A DNA stretch of 64,000 nucleotides from Trematomus loennbergii (taxonomy: Eukaryota > Chordata > Actinopteri > Perciformes > Nototheniidae). How positions within the stretch are numbered: position 1 is the first letter of the stretch; each line of letters begins with the position of its first letter. The stretch covers positions 378,001-442,000 of the forward strand of contig JAAOOA010000263.1 of assembly GCA_012861695.1 (NCBI GenBank), given 5' to 3'. Shown in pieces: positions 12,260 through 23,775 of this stretch. The notes below the pieces were generated by a model. It was not told the origin of the DNA. It ran no database searches and saw only the letters and a list, made by a program, of their open reading frames with translations. The position numbers and the translations under genes are program-made.

Positions 12260-14107
12260 CTGTGGAGAGGAACACATCCTTTATAGCACTTTACTTCAGA
12301 GGGCTGATTCTCACCAAAGGTACAACAAGGGGGCACATTCTAGTTTGATATTTAAAAAAAGGTCTATATAATATATACCCTTGTGATCAGGTAGATAGCT
12401 TACAATTCACATGATCATAAAACCAGAGAGCATCCTGTCTGGATTCATCCCCAGAGGAGCACATGTTCCCTGTATCTACACACACAGCTGTATTAACCTG
12501 GTACACTATAAACCCAACTTGCATAGAATCTGCTGTGAATTCATAGAAATAAACATATGGAAAGGATGCCTAAATAACAACAGAATGATACTGATGTGTA
12601 AAAAGCCTGAGTTAATGCTTTGTCAGGCCTGTCTCCAATCCGTGTATCTACCGTCCAATTGTTCTTCTTTATTAAACACGTAAACGGAAGAGCGTCTGAG
12701 AGGCGTTTTTGCTTTTTACCTTACTAAATGGTCTAATGGTCATTGGAGCACTTTGTATTAGTAAGCCTACTACTAACAATACATTGAAGTACTTTTACTG
12801 TGTATTTTTTGAGAAATACAAAATCAAGCCACTTCTGCTAAGTTTGATGAGGGAATTGGTTTTTTTCTGCCATTAGTTCTTCGTGAGATTGATCCTGTTG
12901 GACTCAGTACTAGTGAAACTACCCCCACAAGTAGGCCTACTATGAAGTACTTACTGTGTACTTTTCCAGTACTCCTCTGTCAATGTCCCCTCCAGTACAC
13001 GAATGCATGTTTCTCTGCTATTTTGAATAAGCGTTAAAAAACCTTTCTTCATGAGACTTATATTGTTGGACAGAGTATTTTAAGAGGATGGTAGACATGA
13101 TATCAGCAATACTTCCAGTCAGTACTCCGGCAGCAGCATTTTACACCTTGGAAAGTTTTTAGAGTCTGGCCTGGATAGCAGGTCTATCCTTCAGCAAAGT
13201 GACACACTCTGTCACTCTGGTTGGCCTCTTATGATGCTGCTGTCTTTTAATATATGATTATTTCTCAACCGCTAGTTCGTTCCTCGCAGATTCTTCAGTC
13301 TCATCAGCCTCATCCTTCCATCAGTCCCAGTCAACGCATCAGCCTCCAGCACACTTCCAGTGTCTGACTCCATATGATATTGTCCTGATGCTGTATACAA
13401 GGGTGATGCCCCATGATCACAAAATGACCCCTCTAGAGTCTGAGTGCCAAGGACCTCATATTGTATGTCATTAATGTTACATCACCCATTATAACAATTT
13501 GCTTTCCTTTTTTCTCTTCTCTTAACTGAATAGTCCTGTCTTTAAGTATAATACAATTTAAAGTCCTTTTCCTGCACCATTTTAAGGTTCAAAACAGGCA
13601 TTTTTACTGTATGTGTTTGGAGAAATTACACAATCAATGGCCCAGAATTGTACTTTATAAACTCTGAATCTTGTGGTGCTTGAAGAAATACACACTGGCT
13701 AAGCCGCCAGGTTATATTTATATATATGCCTTTTTTGGAGCCCTTTTCTGCAATATTTAATCAAATGTTACTAGTTATTTAAACAAACCACTATCTGAGG
13801 ATTATACAAGCAACCATAAAACACCCTTTACAAGAGAGCCATTGAAGCCCATGAAGAATTTATCCTTCCACAAATCTTTTCAACTGCTGTATTAATAAAG
13901 TTGCCACGTGTTTTCGAATTTAAGTTAAGGCACTATCTGTACAGAAAATTTAAAATATTCTTCATTTGCAGTATTTTTTTCTGCAAAAAAAGTGTTTAGA
14001 AAGACTGCATCAATTATATGCTATATATCAGGGTACTCAAACTTTTTTATTAAAGGTCCAGTTGTGAACTTTATACAAGGTCACTGGTCCGGATCAATGC
14101 CAGTAAA

Positions 14108-14147
14108 GTCCGTCGTCGTCGTCGTTGTCGTCGTCGTCGCCGCCGAA
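14108..14147. repeat. (GTC)n microsatellite
   Basis: A short run of GTC/GTT/GCC triplets. It follows a sequence (GGTACTCAAACTTTTTTATT near 14033) that looks like a MITE end. Confidence 0.7.
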
Positions 14148-14450
14148 GTACTGTTCCAATGTCCAGCATACTACCGAGCCCGGCGTACTTCGTTTGGAGA
14201 CATTTTGAGGCTGCACATGTGTAGACTCCGCTGTCTTAAAATCCCCACAATGCTTTGCGCACGGACCAATTTCCCCAAATCTGTGGCGGAAAATGTAAGG
14301 CGGGGCTTCTCATATGACGGACACCTGCACACTTGCACCTGTTCCACTCTTTGTTTTCCAAATGCCAGGAAGTATTCTTGCCTCGCTTCTGAAGCAAGAC
14401 GCTCGGAAGACTTGTGATACCAAGCAAGCGTACTCGCGATTGAGAAACAC

Positions 14451-16160
14451 CCATGGTGTCATTGAGCAGCTGAGTAGTTGATGTGGTTCAGCTGTGTGCT
14501 GGCTTGGCGCTGCTATTTGGGGGGGACATCATGTTTTTTGGGTTTCAGGAAGCTTTAGTGTTTCACATGTCGTCAGGTTTTGTGTGCCAATCAGAAGGTA
14601 AGATGTTGCTGGTTGTTACGCTTTTGTAAAGAGATTTCCCCTCTAGGCTTAAGTGGCATTTCCCCTTGGGTTGCGTCTGTTTGTTTTTTTCATAGTGTTG
14701 TGGCAATGTGGTTAGTGGCAGCTGTTTTCGGACAGCTGTCTCGGGGGCACATCCGCGTGATTTTGTGGTGTTGCGTGCAGGTCGCTCCATAACTCCGCCG
14801 GGTTCCAGTGCGTAATTACCCGCCGCAAGCCACATGAAGACTAGGTGAGATTAGTAAGATTTTGGTTAGGCAGTGAGGGGAAAATTCTCTGTTGGGTTTG
14901 TCTTTTGCCCATGCGTGTTGGCAGGTTAATACTTTGCTTTCTGATTGGGTATAGGTAATATATTATGGCTTCTTTGTCAGCGTTTGTGGATGCGCCCTCA
15001 GTGTCTTTCTTAGATGATTATCTTTTAAATAACGTTAACTAAAGGGAACAATCTATTTGACACAGCTGAAGCTCTGGCCTTCCTTAACTAATTTTAATAA
15101 AAATCACAGTTGTATTACACACAAAGCACTGTTTTTTGAGAACAAACATTGGTAAATAATGCACCATAATACATTCTGACGAAAAATTAAAATTATTATG
15201 AATACAAATAAAATAAAAGAAGCCTCCCGTGAGTTACTACAAGCTATAAAGTAGATTTTACAAACGTTTTATAGAATAAAAGCTCACTGCTGGACGTTGT
15301 AGAAATGCATGCGTGCGTGCACCACGACAAAGGAGCCTCATTCACTTTACATTGGGGTTGTTTGCGTGGTGCAGACACGTAAATGTAGCAAAGTTCGTGA
15401 CTCCACCACGCAATGCGGTGTTAAGGAGTCGTGGTGGAGTCACGCATTCTGGTGAGACCAGGTTGCCGCGGCTGCCAGCTGTGTTTACTCGCATCATTCA
15501 AACAAGACGCGCTGGCTCGGGAGCTACAACTACAACAAAATGAACATATTTTACCGTGATTAAATTGTAATACACGTTTATAAATGATGCCGAAGTAACA
15601 ACATACTGATACCGGTTAGTAAAAACCATCAATTAATGCTTGACAAGTCTGCAGACAAGACGGCAGGCGAAAAACCTTTTAAAATGCTTGTTTTCTGAAT
15701 GAAGATCGGGTCGACCAGGCTAAGCTAACGTTGTATATGCTCATTCCACACTCATAACAACGACCTACAGACATAAATAAACCAGCGACTGTATTCGCCA
15801 TGACACGTACAAACCACAGACTGTCTGTGTTTAACTTTTTTCCAGTTTCTGAACAGATATGAGGAGCTGTGAGCTCTGTGTGCTAACTGCTAACAGCTAA
15901 CGGCTGATGTTTTCTGGTTGAACGTAAGTGACGGCAGGCTGAGATCCTCACCGCTGATTGGCTTCCGCTAGAACACGTCACGTGAATTTGACGCTCGAGT
16001 TGAAAAAAATGGAACTCTCGCGTTTGATGCGGTCCCCTTCAATCGCCTCAATCGCGTGATTCGCACCGCGTCCACCGCTTCATGCGCGCCGTCGGAGCGA
16101 ATTCGCGTCTGTCCGCGTCTCTGCATTGACTTTACATGTAATCACACTGCCCCCAAACAT
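14451..16160. other. Unit 1-specific stretch, no gene seen
   Basis: There are no convincing exons. The end near 16163 (CGTCCGGTGTGAACGCAGC) resembles the terminus of a fish MITE of the 'GTTCACACCGG' type, also seen at 46472, but a matching left end was not found. Confidence 0.45.
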
Positions 16161-16794
16161 CGCATCGCGTCCGGTGTGAACGCAGCATTAGACCATTTAG
16201 TAAGGTAAAAAGCAAAAGCAAAAACGCCTCAGACGCTCTTCCGTTTACGTGTTTAATAAAGAAAAACAAATGGACGGTAGATACACGGATTGTTACGGAG
16301 CCCCCTAGGGGACATGGAGAAGAAGCAAAAAATTATTTAAAAAATTTTAAAAAAAAATTGCGAGATATCGCAAAACTTTTCATTTAGCTCAATGTACTTC
16401 CTGGTCAGTTCGGCAACACAGAAACCACAACAATGGAGCGGTTCATCGATTTTACTTTGAGCTTGGCCTTAAAATATAACATCAGTGCTTGGCAATAGGG
16501 GTTTCACATAAGTGAAAGACACCTCAAGAGAACACTCAGAGCGAGGGGACATGCACGTCGCAAAGCATAGGCTACTCTGAGCTGAGTTATTGACAGATTC
16601 GAATTTCGTGGATCATTAACTCATGAACATAACGTTGTAAAAATACAAACAACATGACTTTACAATCATAGCAAGGTAGACAACGAGCTTCAGAGTCGTT
16701 TATCAGAACAGTTCGATACGCGCCGTCATCCAAGCTAAACTTCAAGAATTGGTCACAATCTGCAGCTGGAGGAGGGAGAGGAGTGCCTAGGGAC

Positions 16795-17871
16795 TAGGGC
16801 TGAACGATATATCGTGTCATGGCGATAACCGCACGTGCGATATTAAGTAGGTAAATTAACTCAAACACGACATGTTACAATTATTTTGCTGCTTGCTACA
16901 AAAGGAAAACTTGCGCGGCTCTCATGTCAGGGGTACTTGAGTCAGTGACATGCAGGCTCTGCATGCACAGCAAACCACCAATCACAATCATTCTTGATCA
17001 GATCACAGCAGGCCCCGCCCCGCCCCGCTAGTTTGCAGACCATCAAAACACCGGTAAAAATGAGCAAGGCACAGGAGGACAATACAGGCGAGAATGAAGC
17101 TTTACTTCCAAAAAGAAAAGCAACATCTGCCATCTGGAACTATTTTGGATACAAAAAGGTTCTTCTCTTCTTCATTCACAGATGAACCCCCTTATTTGAG
17201 GGTAAGCAACATGCATTATCATGACATGTTAGATCATGACTTAAAGGGGACCTATCATGCAAAATGCACTTGTGTACGTCTTTTATACATGAAAATGTGT
17301 CCCCGGTGTTCCAGGGAACTCACCAAGTGTCAGAAAACACAACCCTCTCTATTTTCCTCCATACCCAAATCTCTAAAAAAGGGGCTGCAACAGATCTGAT
17401 CAAACTGATCCAGATTTGAACACTGTCCTGACGTCAGGACGGTGGCGCTACGGCTATTGGGCCAACTCCACCAATCAGGAGGAGACAGCCACGGCCATTG
17501 CCGTTCGAAAGCGCTGGAGACGCTGTAGTACATATGCCAGGCCTGTAGGTGGTGCTGTTCTTACAGAATCAGCCCTTGCAAAAACAGAGCAAAAAAATTA
17601 CAAATTGAGCAAAATGAGGCATGGCTAAAATGCATGATCTGTATAAAAAAAAGTATAAATATGCCTTATATAGGTATGGTCCTAAACTATATTATTCAAA
17701 TATAGCATGATAGGTCCACTTTAAGGTATGATGAGTCAACCAGTTAAGATCCAGACGTCCGTGACTAAAATCCTTCATCCGGTTAAATATAGTTAAAAAA
17801 AACGCAATATATATATCGCAGGGGAAAAAAATATCGCAATGTCAGTTTTTTTTCAATATCATGCAGCTCTA
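16795..17871. mobile_element. hAT-like MITE, nested, with 8-bp TSD
   Basis: The ends are TAGGGCTGAACGATAT and a right end whose reverse complement begins TAGAGCTGCATGATAT. The flanks are CTAGGGAC (16787-16794) and TTAGGGAC (17872-17879). In unit 2 the same element (51622-52207) has identical TTAGGGAC on both sides, an 8-bp duplication typical of hAT. The extra length here comes from the internal TTAA MITE. Confidence 0.87.
17245..17720. mobile_element. TTAA-flanked MITE, present only in unit 1
   Basis: The ends are AGGGGACCTATCATGC and GCATGATAGGTCCACT. TTAA lies on both sides (17241-17244, 17721-17724). The matching place in unit 2 (about 52061) reads GACTTAAGGTATG with a single TTAA, so this is a clean filled/empty pair. 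The element is 476 bp with no transposase, and carries a TGACGTCA palindrome at 17425-17440. A precise TTAA footprint is expected of piggyBac-type mobilisation. Confidence 0.93.
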
Positions 17872-18512
17872 TTAGGGACCGTCTACAAACTGCAATGGGA
17901 TTTTTGCGATGTTTCGCAAAACATTTTTCTTTTTTTTAAAAATCATTTTTCTTTTCTTCTCCATGTCCCCTAGGGGGCTCCGTAGATTGTCTCAAACACA
18001 ACGAGCATAACATTTTTTTAAATGTTTTTTTTCTGAAGAGATCGGTTTGATTAAAGCTAGGCTAACATTAGCTGCTCCATCAACACTCAGAGTAACTTCA
18101 TGAAGTCATAAGTACAGCAGTCACTATATTGTTAGCACCATTGTTAGTTTGACAGTCTCTGGTTTATACAGGAACATTAATAACCCTGATTTAATATGAG
18201 CTGCTGTCGAGCTCTGTTCTCCTCTCTGATTCCCCTCAGACCGTCAGAGACCCCAGGAGCACAATCTCAACACTGACAGGTTTTTGTAACAGAGAGAGCG
18301 TCACAAACTTTACACTCAAGTTGAAATGTTTCACGCTGCACGAATACGCAGGTGACATGAATTTAACATCTTCACTTCCTTCGTGTTGCCAGGCACGGAT
18401 CTGGGTCTTTGCATTAATACACACCTTAAAAAGACATATCATAGATATGTCCAAGTAGTTAAATAATGTTTTGGACAATATATATAGTTTTTAAATCAGT
18501 ATTTATCAACAT

Positions 18513-19060
18513 TGAAGAAGAAGAAGAAGAAGAAGAAAGAAGAAGAAGAAGAAGAAGAAGAAGAAGAAGAAGAAGAAGAAGAAGAAGAAAGAAGAAGAAG
18601 AAGAAGAAGAAGAAGAAGAAGAAGAAGAAGAAGAGAAGAAGAAGAAGAAGAAGAAGATACACTTTATTAATCCCTTACAGGGAAATTTCTTTCCCCACTC
18701 TGTTGTGTTTACACACATTACACACACAGGGGAGGATATACATGCATGCAACACAGAGGATATACATGTAAACACACAACCACATGCAGATAGGAGAAGT
18801 GGCAGAGCAGAGAGGCTGCCAGGTACCCGGCGCCAAGGGAGCAGTTTTGAGGTTAGGTGCCTTGCTCAAGGGCACCTCGGCAGTGGCCTTGGAGGTGAAC
18901 TGGCACCTCTCCAGCTACCAGCTCACTCCGCCTTTTTTTGGTCCGATCGGGACGTGAACCAGCGACCCTTCGGTTCCCGTGTATCATTACCTTCTCTCGT
19001 CTGGGCGCTAATAGAGGAGCCCTCAACCAGTGCAGCAGCAGCCACTAGCAGCTGACTGTT
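18513..19060 (-). mobile_element. 3' end of a retroelement with (GAA)n tail
   Basis: A (GAA)n run (about 18513-18656) is followed by CACTTTATTAATCCC, CTTGCTCAAGGGCACCTCGG and GGACGTGAACCAGCGACCC. Read on the minus strand this is the usual 3' end of fish RTE/Expander-like LINEs, with a TTC-rich tail. It is absent from unit 2, where ATCAACATTGTTGCTATTT continues uninterrupted (about 52490). Confidence 0.65.
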
Positions 19061-19264
19061 GCTATCTGTAAAGTGTAAACTATGCCGCGAAAACATAATT
19101 TCAGCCAATCAGCGTCGTCAAATCTGATGGTCACCGCGCGCCAATGTCAGCGCCCCGTGCAGTCTGTGAGTAGTTTGGACAGTGACTCGTATCCGGGTGA
19201 CGCAGTAGTTGATGAGGATGGCTTCGTGTGCAGGTGGAGTCTCCGGACCTCGGTCCCCGCCTAA

Positions 19265-19515
19265 TTCCGTTCAAGAGCTAATCTCCAATCCTTTCGAAAG
19301 GAGAAGTTTGGCAGATAAATTGTTGCTTAAAGACCTTGGACCGGACCAACCCGATTTGAATATATCGCAGCAATCTCGTGAAAAAGACAAAACTTATACA
19401 CGAGGCTTCGCACGTAGCTGGTACACCAAAAAGGCTTGGCTAGCTGGATGCAAACAGGTAAATGCTGTCTTTTGTTTCCCATGCTTGCTCTTCAAACAAA
19501 GAGTGTTGCTTAAAA
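19265..19515 (+). pseudogene. hAT/ZMYM-type transposase fragment (TTF zinc finger)
   Basis: The frame encodes 'LISNPFERRSLADKLLLKDL', a 'GPDQPDLNI' stretch, then 'RGFARSWYTKKAWLAGC' and 'AVFCFPCLLF'. This matches the N-terminal TTF/ZMYM1-like zinc-finger region of hAT transposases (W-x-WL…FCFPCLLF signature). The coding region stops soon afterwards, so the catalytic DDE part is missing. It lies between retroelement debris and a hAT-like right end near 20162 (GCCGCCACTG), so it is probably the stump of an internally deleted hAT. It is absent from unit 2. Confidence 0.6.
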
Positions 19516-20039
19516 TCTGCTTCCCATCGGACTAAAACCTCCATGTAATCTGAAGACAGATACTTGAAGTTATTTAAACCTTTTGCAAACGTTATGTTCT
19601 TTCTTGCTCTAGCCTTGCCAGTTACATTGTACATAACACATATATTATCATTATGCTAACTGGTTGTTCGTGTTAGACGATGTAGCTTTTTCATTTCTGA
19701 GTTATTGCTATATGTAAATAAGCCTGTTTGTAAATAATCCTCAGAGAAACAAAGAAAAAACACAATGTATGACGTTTTGTGCTGTGGTTATTTTTTTTAA
19801 ATTGCATTTATTCACAGTTCAGTTTGAAATGTTGTAGTGACTTGTATTGAACCACTTAAATATTTATAATTAATGCTACTGAAAAGATGCTATTAATGAC
19901 CAGAAACACATTGTCTAAAGTTTTTATATCCCACATGCAGTTCACTGTAAAGCCACTTGGTGGAGGTGTTGGTTCATAAAACATGAACAGTTTTAAGAAA
20001 GAAAAAAACAAAGACCAGTTCTCTAACATCACCAGAAGT

Positions 20040-20162
20040 CATAATTTAAGGGGTCATTTCTTGAAAAATGTTTACGGGGGGAAATCCCCCCGGACCCCCC
20101 GGGTCCATTTGATTCTATATGTCAAGAGCCCCACCAAAAAAAAAGGCCACCAGCCGCCACTG
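20040..20162. mobile_element. hAT-like right terminus
   Basis: A CCCCCCGGACCCCCC block is followed by CCACCAGCCGCCACTG, resembling the right end of hAT elements of the CAGTGGCGG type. Unit 2 has the uninterrupted sequence TTATACACAGATACAATG at about 52520. The left end of this element was not identified. Confidence 0.5.
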
Positions 20163-20338
20163 CACAGATACAATGATAATATAATTGCATATTGAAATAT
20201 CCTTAGATAATGTTAGCTTGCTCTGCTGCGTTTTCCCTTTACAAACTGCTCACATGATTTCATTAAAGAACAGTTTAATATATTAGATTACATCAAAACT
20301 GGATCCTCTTCAGGTCAGTTTACAGGAGAAACTCTTAC

Positions 20339-20440
20339 TTTGTGTCTGAGGGTCCAGGTTCATTACTGAAGAGTGGACGAAAACCCATAGACCGGTCACT
20401 CTTCAGAGACCACATGGAGACCGGAGACTCTGCTCTCTGT
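20339..20440 (-). CDS. NLR copy 1, second N-terminal exon
   Basis: A TTTCCACAG acceptor and AA/GTAAG donor bound a 102-base exon that is open throughout: 'AESPVSMWSLKSDRSMG' then 'PLFSNEPGPSDTK'. This 'KSDRSMG…FSNEPGPSDTK' module is a hallmark of fish NLRC N-termini and is a paralogue of the module in the preceding exon. Exon length and phase (2 to 2) allow it to be repeated or skipped without a frame change. The unit 2 copy is 52699-52800. Confidence 0.82.
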
Positions 20441-20811
20441 CTGTGGAAACAACACATGTTTTAAACATCATTAGTTTATTTAAAGAGCAGCTTTTGATCT
20501 ATGACTGTTCACCTTATTAAAGATGTTTAGAGTTGTTGAGTCGTGATTGTGGGTTTCTGTTGTTAAAATTCATTCAAGTGTGAAACGTTTTACATATTTG
20601 CATTTTATTTGCTTAATTTAACACAAAGTCCAACATGTAGAGTGTGAGGATGATTTCACTAGTAGATTATTTACTATCTCTGATGATGACAAGAAGCAAG
20701 AGATCAATTCAACTTTGTTAATGTCCTCTACTGGGTTTCATTAAACAGTTTAGATGATCAGATACCAACAAACTGATCCTCTTCAGGTCAGTTTACAGGA
20801 GAAACTCTTAC

Positions 20812-20939
20812 TTTGTGCCTGAGGGTCCAGGTTCATTACTGAAGAGTGGAGGAAGCATGCCCATAGACCGGTCACTCTTCAGAGACAGACCGCTGGAGAC
20901 TGAAGATTTGTCCTCTTCCTCATCTTTAAAAGCACTCAT
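20812..20939 (-). CDS. NLR copy 1, start-codon exon
   Basis: The ATG at 20939-20937 opens 'MSAFKDEEEDKSSVSSGLSL' and 'KSDRSMGMLPPLFSNEPGPS', ending in a AA/GTAAG donor. The acidic start followed by the KSDRSMG/FSNEPGPS module is typical of fish NLRC genes. In unit 2 the exon has a TGTCAG acceptor just upstream. Here the matching position reads CTCAAACTG, so the AG is lost, although the exon itself is open. This may affect splicing from the 5' UTR exon. Confidence 0.8.
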
Positions 20940-20965
20940 CTTCTTCAGTTTGAGAGATAAACCAG

Positions 20966-20968
<3 letters not shown>

Positions 20969-21027
<59 letters not shown>

Positions 21028-21056
21028 GCACGCACCACGCACGCACGCACGCACCA

Positions 21057-21088
<32 letters not shown>

Positions 21089-21098
21089 CCACACACAC

Positions 21099-21160
<62 letters not shown>
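20969..21160. repeat. (CA)n array with ACGC variants
   Basis: A dinucleotide repeat with a central block of CACG/ACGC variants. Unit 2 has a single CA array (53310-53420) that corresponds both to this one and to the array at 25034-25159. Confidence 0.95.
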
Positions 21161-21161
<1 letters not shown>

Positions 21162-21808
21162 CATTAGTGATGGAATATCAGCCTTACTTATTTACAGTAC
21201 ATTTACAGACAATTTCTGGGGAAAATAACAGGAACATCTTACTAGTAATTGCTCTCTGGCAATATTGTGTTGGTGTGTTCAAACATGGTGAGATACTACT
21301 TTGATTTTGATATGATAAAGTCTATTTGAGAAGCGTTTTGCTCTTGGGTTACAGGAAGCCCTAAGACAAAAGTGAGACATTTTAATTCTGCTGATCCATT
21401 TTCTTAGGTCTTTCTCTCCTGTGTTAACGACTTGTAAAAAAAAAATCATGTATAAAACAGGTGAAAATGTTTGTTGATGTTATACTAATTCTAGCTACAC
21501 AAGGCTGAACGTCCTACAAGACACTTTTTTCGATCAGATGTCAAAATTACATAAGAATATTTTTGTTCACATTTGTCTCCCAGGGCTTCTTTAAAAACCC
21601 CGAAATCCTTCGTTACTCGTCCACATGATCATTTCCCTATTTTTCTCTACCACACAATTAAAAAAAAAAATTATATTACTGTATAATGTATCCTATTATT
21701 TATGCATGGAGACCAAACATTTTACTTTTTCAAACATGTTTTTGTTTTATGAAGTGATTAAGAAAGATGTGTCCTCTCTTTGATGCAGTAAACATATGTG
21801 TATCTTAA

Positions 21809-22010
21809 AGGTCACCTATCATGCTATTTTTAGGCAATAGCATAGGTCTCAGATATATACAAATATATAAAAAACATGTGTATGAAGTGTTTTGCTCAAA
21901 ATACCAAACAGATCACCCATTCTATCCATGCCTCATATCCCTCTATTTCACTTCCTGTTTCAAAAGTGCTGATTTGGGGTATAAAGCTTTAAAAAAATAA
22001 AGAATTGATA
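21809..22010. mobile_element. Left part of a TTAA-family MITE
   Basis: TTAA (21805-21808) is followed by AGGTCACCTATCATGC and internal text matching the element at 8100. No matching right terminus is seen before the inverted-repeat block at 22086, so the copy is truncated. Confidence 0.65.
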
Positions 22011-22465
22011 AAAAATAAAAAAAGGAGGGGGCTGAGTTTCATGCGGGACCGGCAGCTACTGTCTAAACGCCCAGTAGACAGAGAAGGGTCTAGCTGCGGC
22101 CGCGGCCAGTACACGACACTACACGACACGCCCCCTACAACACACGCCCACCTGACACGACACTACCGTGGGCTGAGAGACATTACCGTACATGGCAGAT
22201 TAAAAGCGAATTGACGACACTGACGCTGACGCAAGGATATTTAAGGAGACATGAGGTTTACAGAGAACAGACAAACAATATGGCGCACCGAGTACAGGTA
22301 ATTAACGTATTGTGGTTTTTAGATATAATTACATACTATTTAGGTTCTCGTTTGTTTGTCGATGTGGCTGTTTAGCGCAGTGTAATTGTGTTTATTTTGC
22401 TAATTTGTATTTTAAATATTAAATGTAAAGGAATGGAATACATATATATATATATAATATTATGT

Positions 22466-22569
22466 ATATATCTTAGCTCTTAGCTTGACATGCTCGACGT
22501 TCAGTTAGCATATATGCTAACTGAACATGCTCGTTCAGTTAGCATGTCAAGCTAAGAGCTAAGATATAT
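22466..22569. repeat. Nested palindromes
   Basis: The 29-base arms 22466-22494 and 22541-22569 are exact reverse complements. Between them, 22499-22526 is a perfect 28-base palindrome centred on GCATATATGC. The segment could form a branched hairpin. Confidence 0.9.
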
Positions 22570-23439
22570 GTATATATTGAGCTTGACAGATGGAACAATG
22601 CATGTACTCGCATTTTTACAAGAATCTGATTTTGTGTAAGTTTTAAATATTCATTGAAGGTGTCTTTCACATTTGAATGTTTAAAAAAAAAAAATGTATT
22701 AGCTGCTATACTGACATGCACATATGTATAATTATATTATTATTTTAAGTGTGGTTTAAAGTTAAATGATATATAGTTATTGGGTAGAGCCAAGTAACCC
22801 AGGTGGATGCAATCAGGCCTCTGTTTTTAGATGGCGTTTGTGGCCATGCTGTAGGCCTGACATTTAGACCATAGACTGTATATAAAGATTTAAACTAGCT
22901 GAAGGCTTTCTGTTCGAACCACAGTGACATCTAGAGGTTGTTTTGTGCATAACATGTCAACCAAAAGGGTAGAGCTGGCTGAATCAGATGGAGTTAAACT
23001 TTTTTTTTTTCAACAAGATATCAAGACACAAAATGTGCTCTGGAACTTTGTTCTCATTACCTCACCAAGAACATGAGTGAGGAAGCGCACCAAAGGCTGA
23101 AGGACTCCAGTGAAAGATTCCGAAGAGCTTTGGATTCCGAGGAGTTTTTAAATTGGCTTTAACCTCCTGCAGGTCAATCCTGGCTGCTTACATTTTTATT
23201 TAAAATCATGTTGATTTTACTGTTGGGATCAATTTAAAAGGTTATTTTTTTTTTTAAGCAGACCAGCTTGAATAGTGCCCCTCTGATTTTCCACATGATG
23301 TTCTGTTCAATAAATGTTCATTGAGGAAAACGGTATCAGTGTCTTATTGTATATTCATCACAGTGAATGCAGTGAATGCTGAACTTGCCGGACCATATAC
23401 TGTAGTTGAAAGTACACAATGAAACACTGGCTTGCTTGT

Positions 23440-23775
23440 ATCAAATCAATACAATTCCCACATGCCCTACCCCGGAACCTGCGGTCTTCAGACTCTGGCC
23501 CCCCGCACCAACCTGCGATCCTTCGGGGACAGAGCCTTCAGTATGGCAGCCCCCACTCTCTGGAACGCTCTCCCTGCGGAGATCTGCAACATCCCCACGC
23601 TTGACGCCTTCAAAAGGGCCTCAAGTCTGCCAAGGTCTTTGGCCCCAAATCTATTTGTTTTGTCTGTCTAACTGTTCGTCTGACTGCCTTTGTTATGTTT
23701 GTTTCTACTCCTGTTCTTTTAAAGCGACCTTGGGTCTCATGAAAGGCGCTATATAAATCCAAGTTATTATTAATA
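23440..23775 (+). mobile_element. 5'-truncated L2-like LINE, C-terminal pol tail
   Basis: The frame encodes 'NLRSFGDRAFSMAAPTLWN' and 'ALPAEICNIPTLDAFKRA', the usual C-terminal motif of L2/Rex-type LINE reverse transcriptase ORFs. The element ends in GAAAGGCGCTATATAAATCC and a short AT-rich tail. It is truncated at the 5' side. Confidence 0.78.

Larger units (their letters stand above)
12630..16290. mobile_element. Inverted-repeat-bounded composite region, unit 1
   Basis: The left arm (about 12636-12745; includes GTCTAATGGTCATTGGAGC) is repeated in reverse at about 16190-16285. Unit 2 has the same arms only about 0.65 kb apart (50162-50340 and 50938-51090). The 3.4-kb interior here differs from unit 2 apart from short submotifs (TGAAGTACTTTTACTGTG) that appear in the opposite orientation. 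I see no transposase, so this is either a foldback-type element or a site of repeated insertion. Confidence 0.55.
16294..17984. mobile_element. TACGGAGCCCCC-ended transposon carrying nested elements
   Basis: The left end TACGGAGCCCCCTAGGGG is repeated inverted at the right end (about 17955-17984). GATTGT flanks both sides (16288-16293 and 17985-17990). The element contains a nested hAT-like MITE (16795-17871), which itself contains a TTAA MITE (17245-17720). Unit 2 keeps the left end (51097 onward) but has lost or altered the right end and shows extra GCGAGATCTCGC palindromes. Its class is unknown. Confidence 0.65.

Noticed and set aside
18459..18775. Poly-Glu/Arg/Ser/Leu frames over the (GAA)n run
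   Set aside because: Translations of a trinucleotide repeat that is the tail of a retroelement.
20815..21228. Threonine-histidine or valine-cysteine rich frames over the CA arrays
   Set aside because: Translations of simple dinucleotide repeats.
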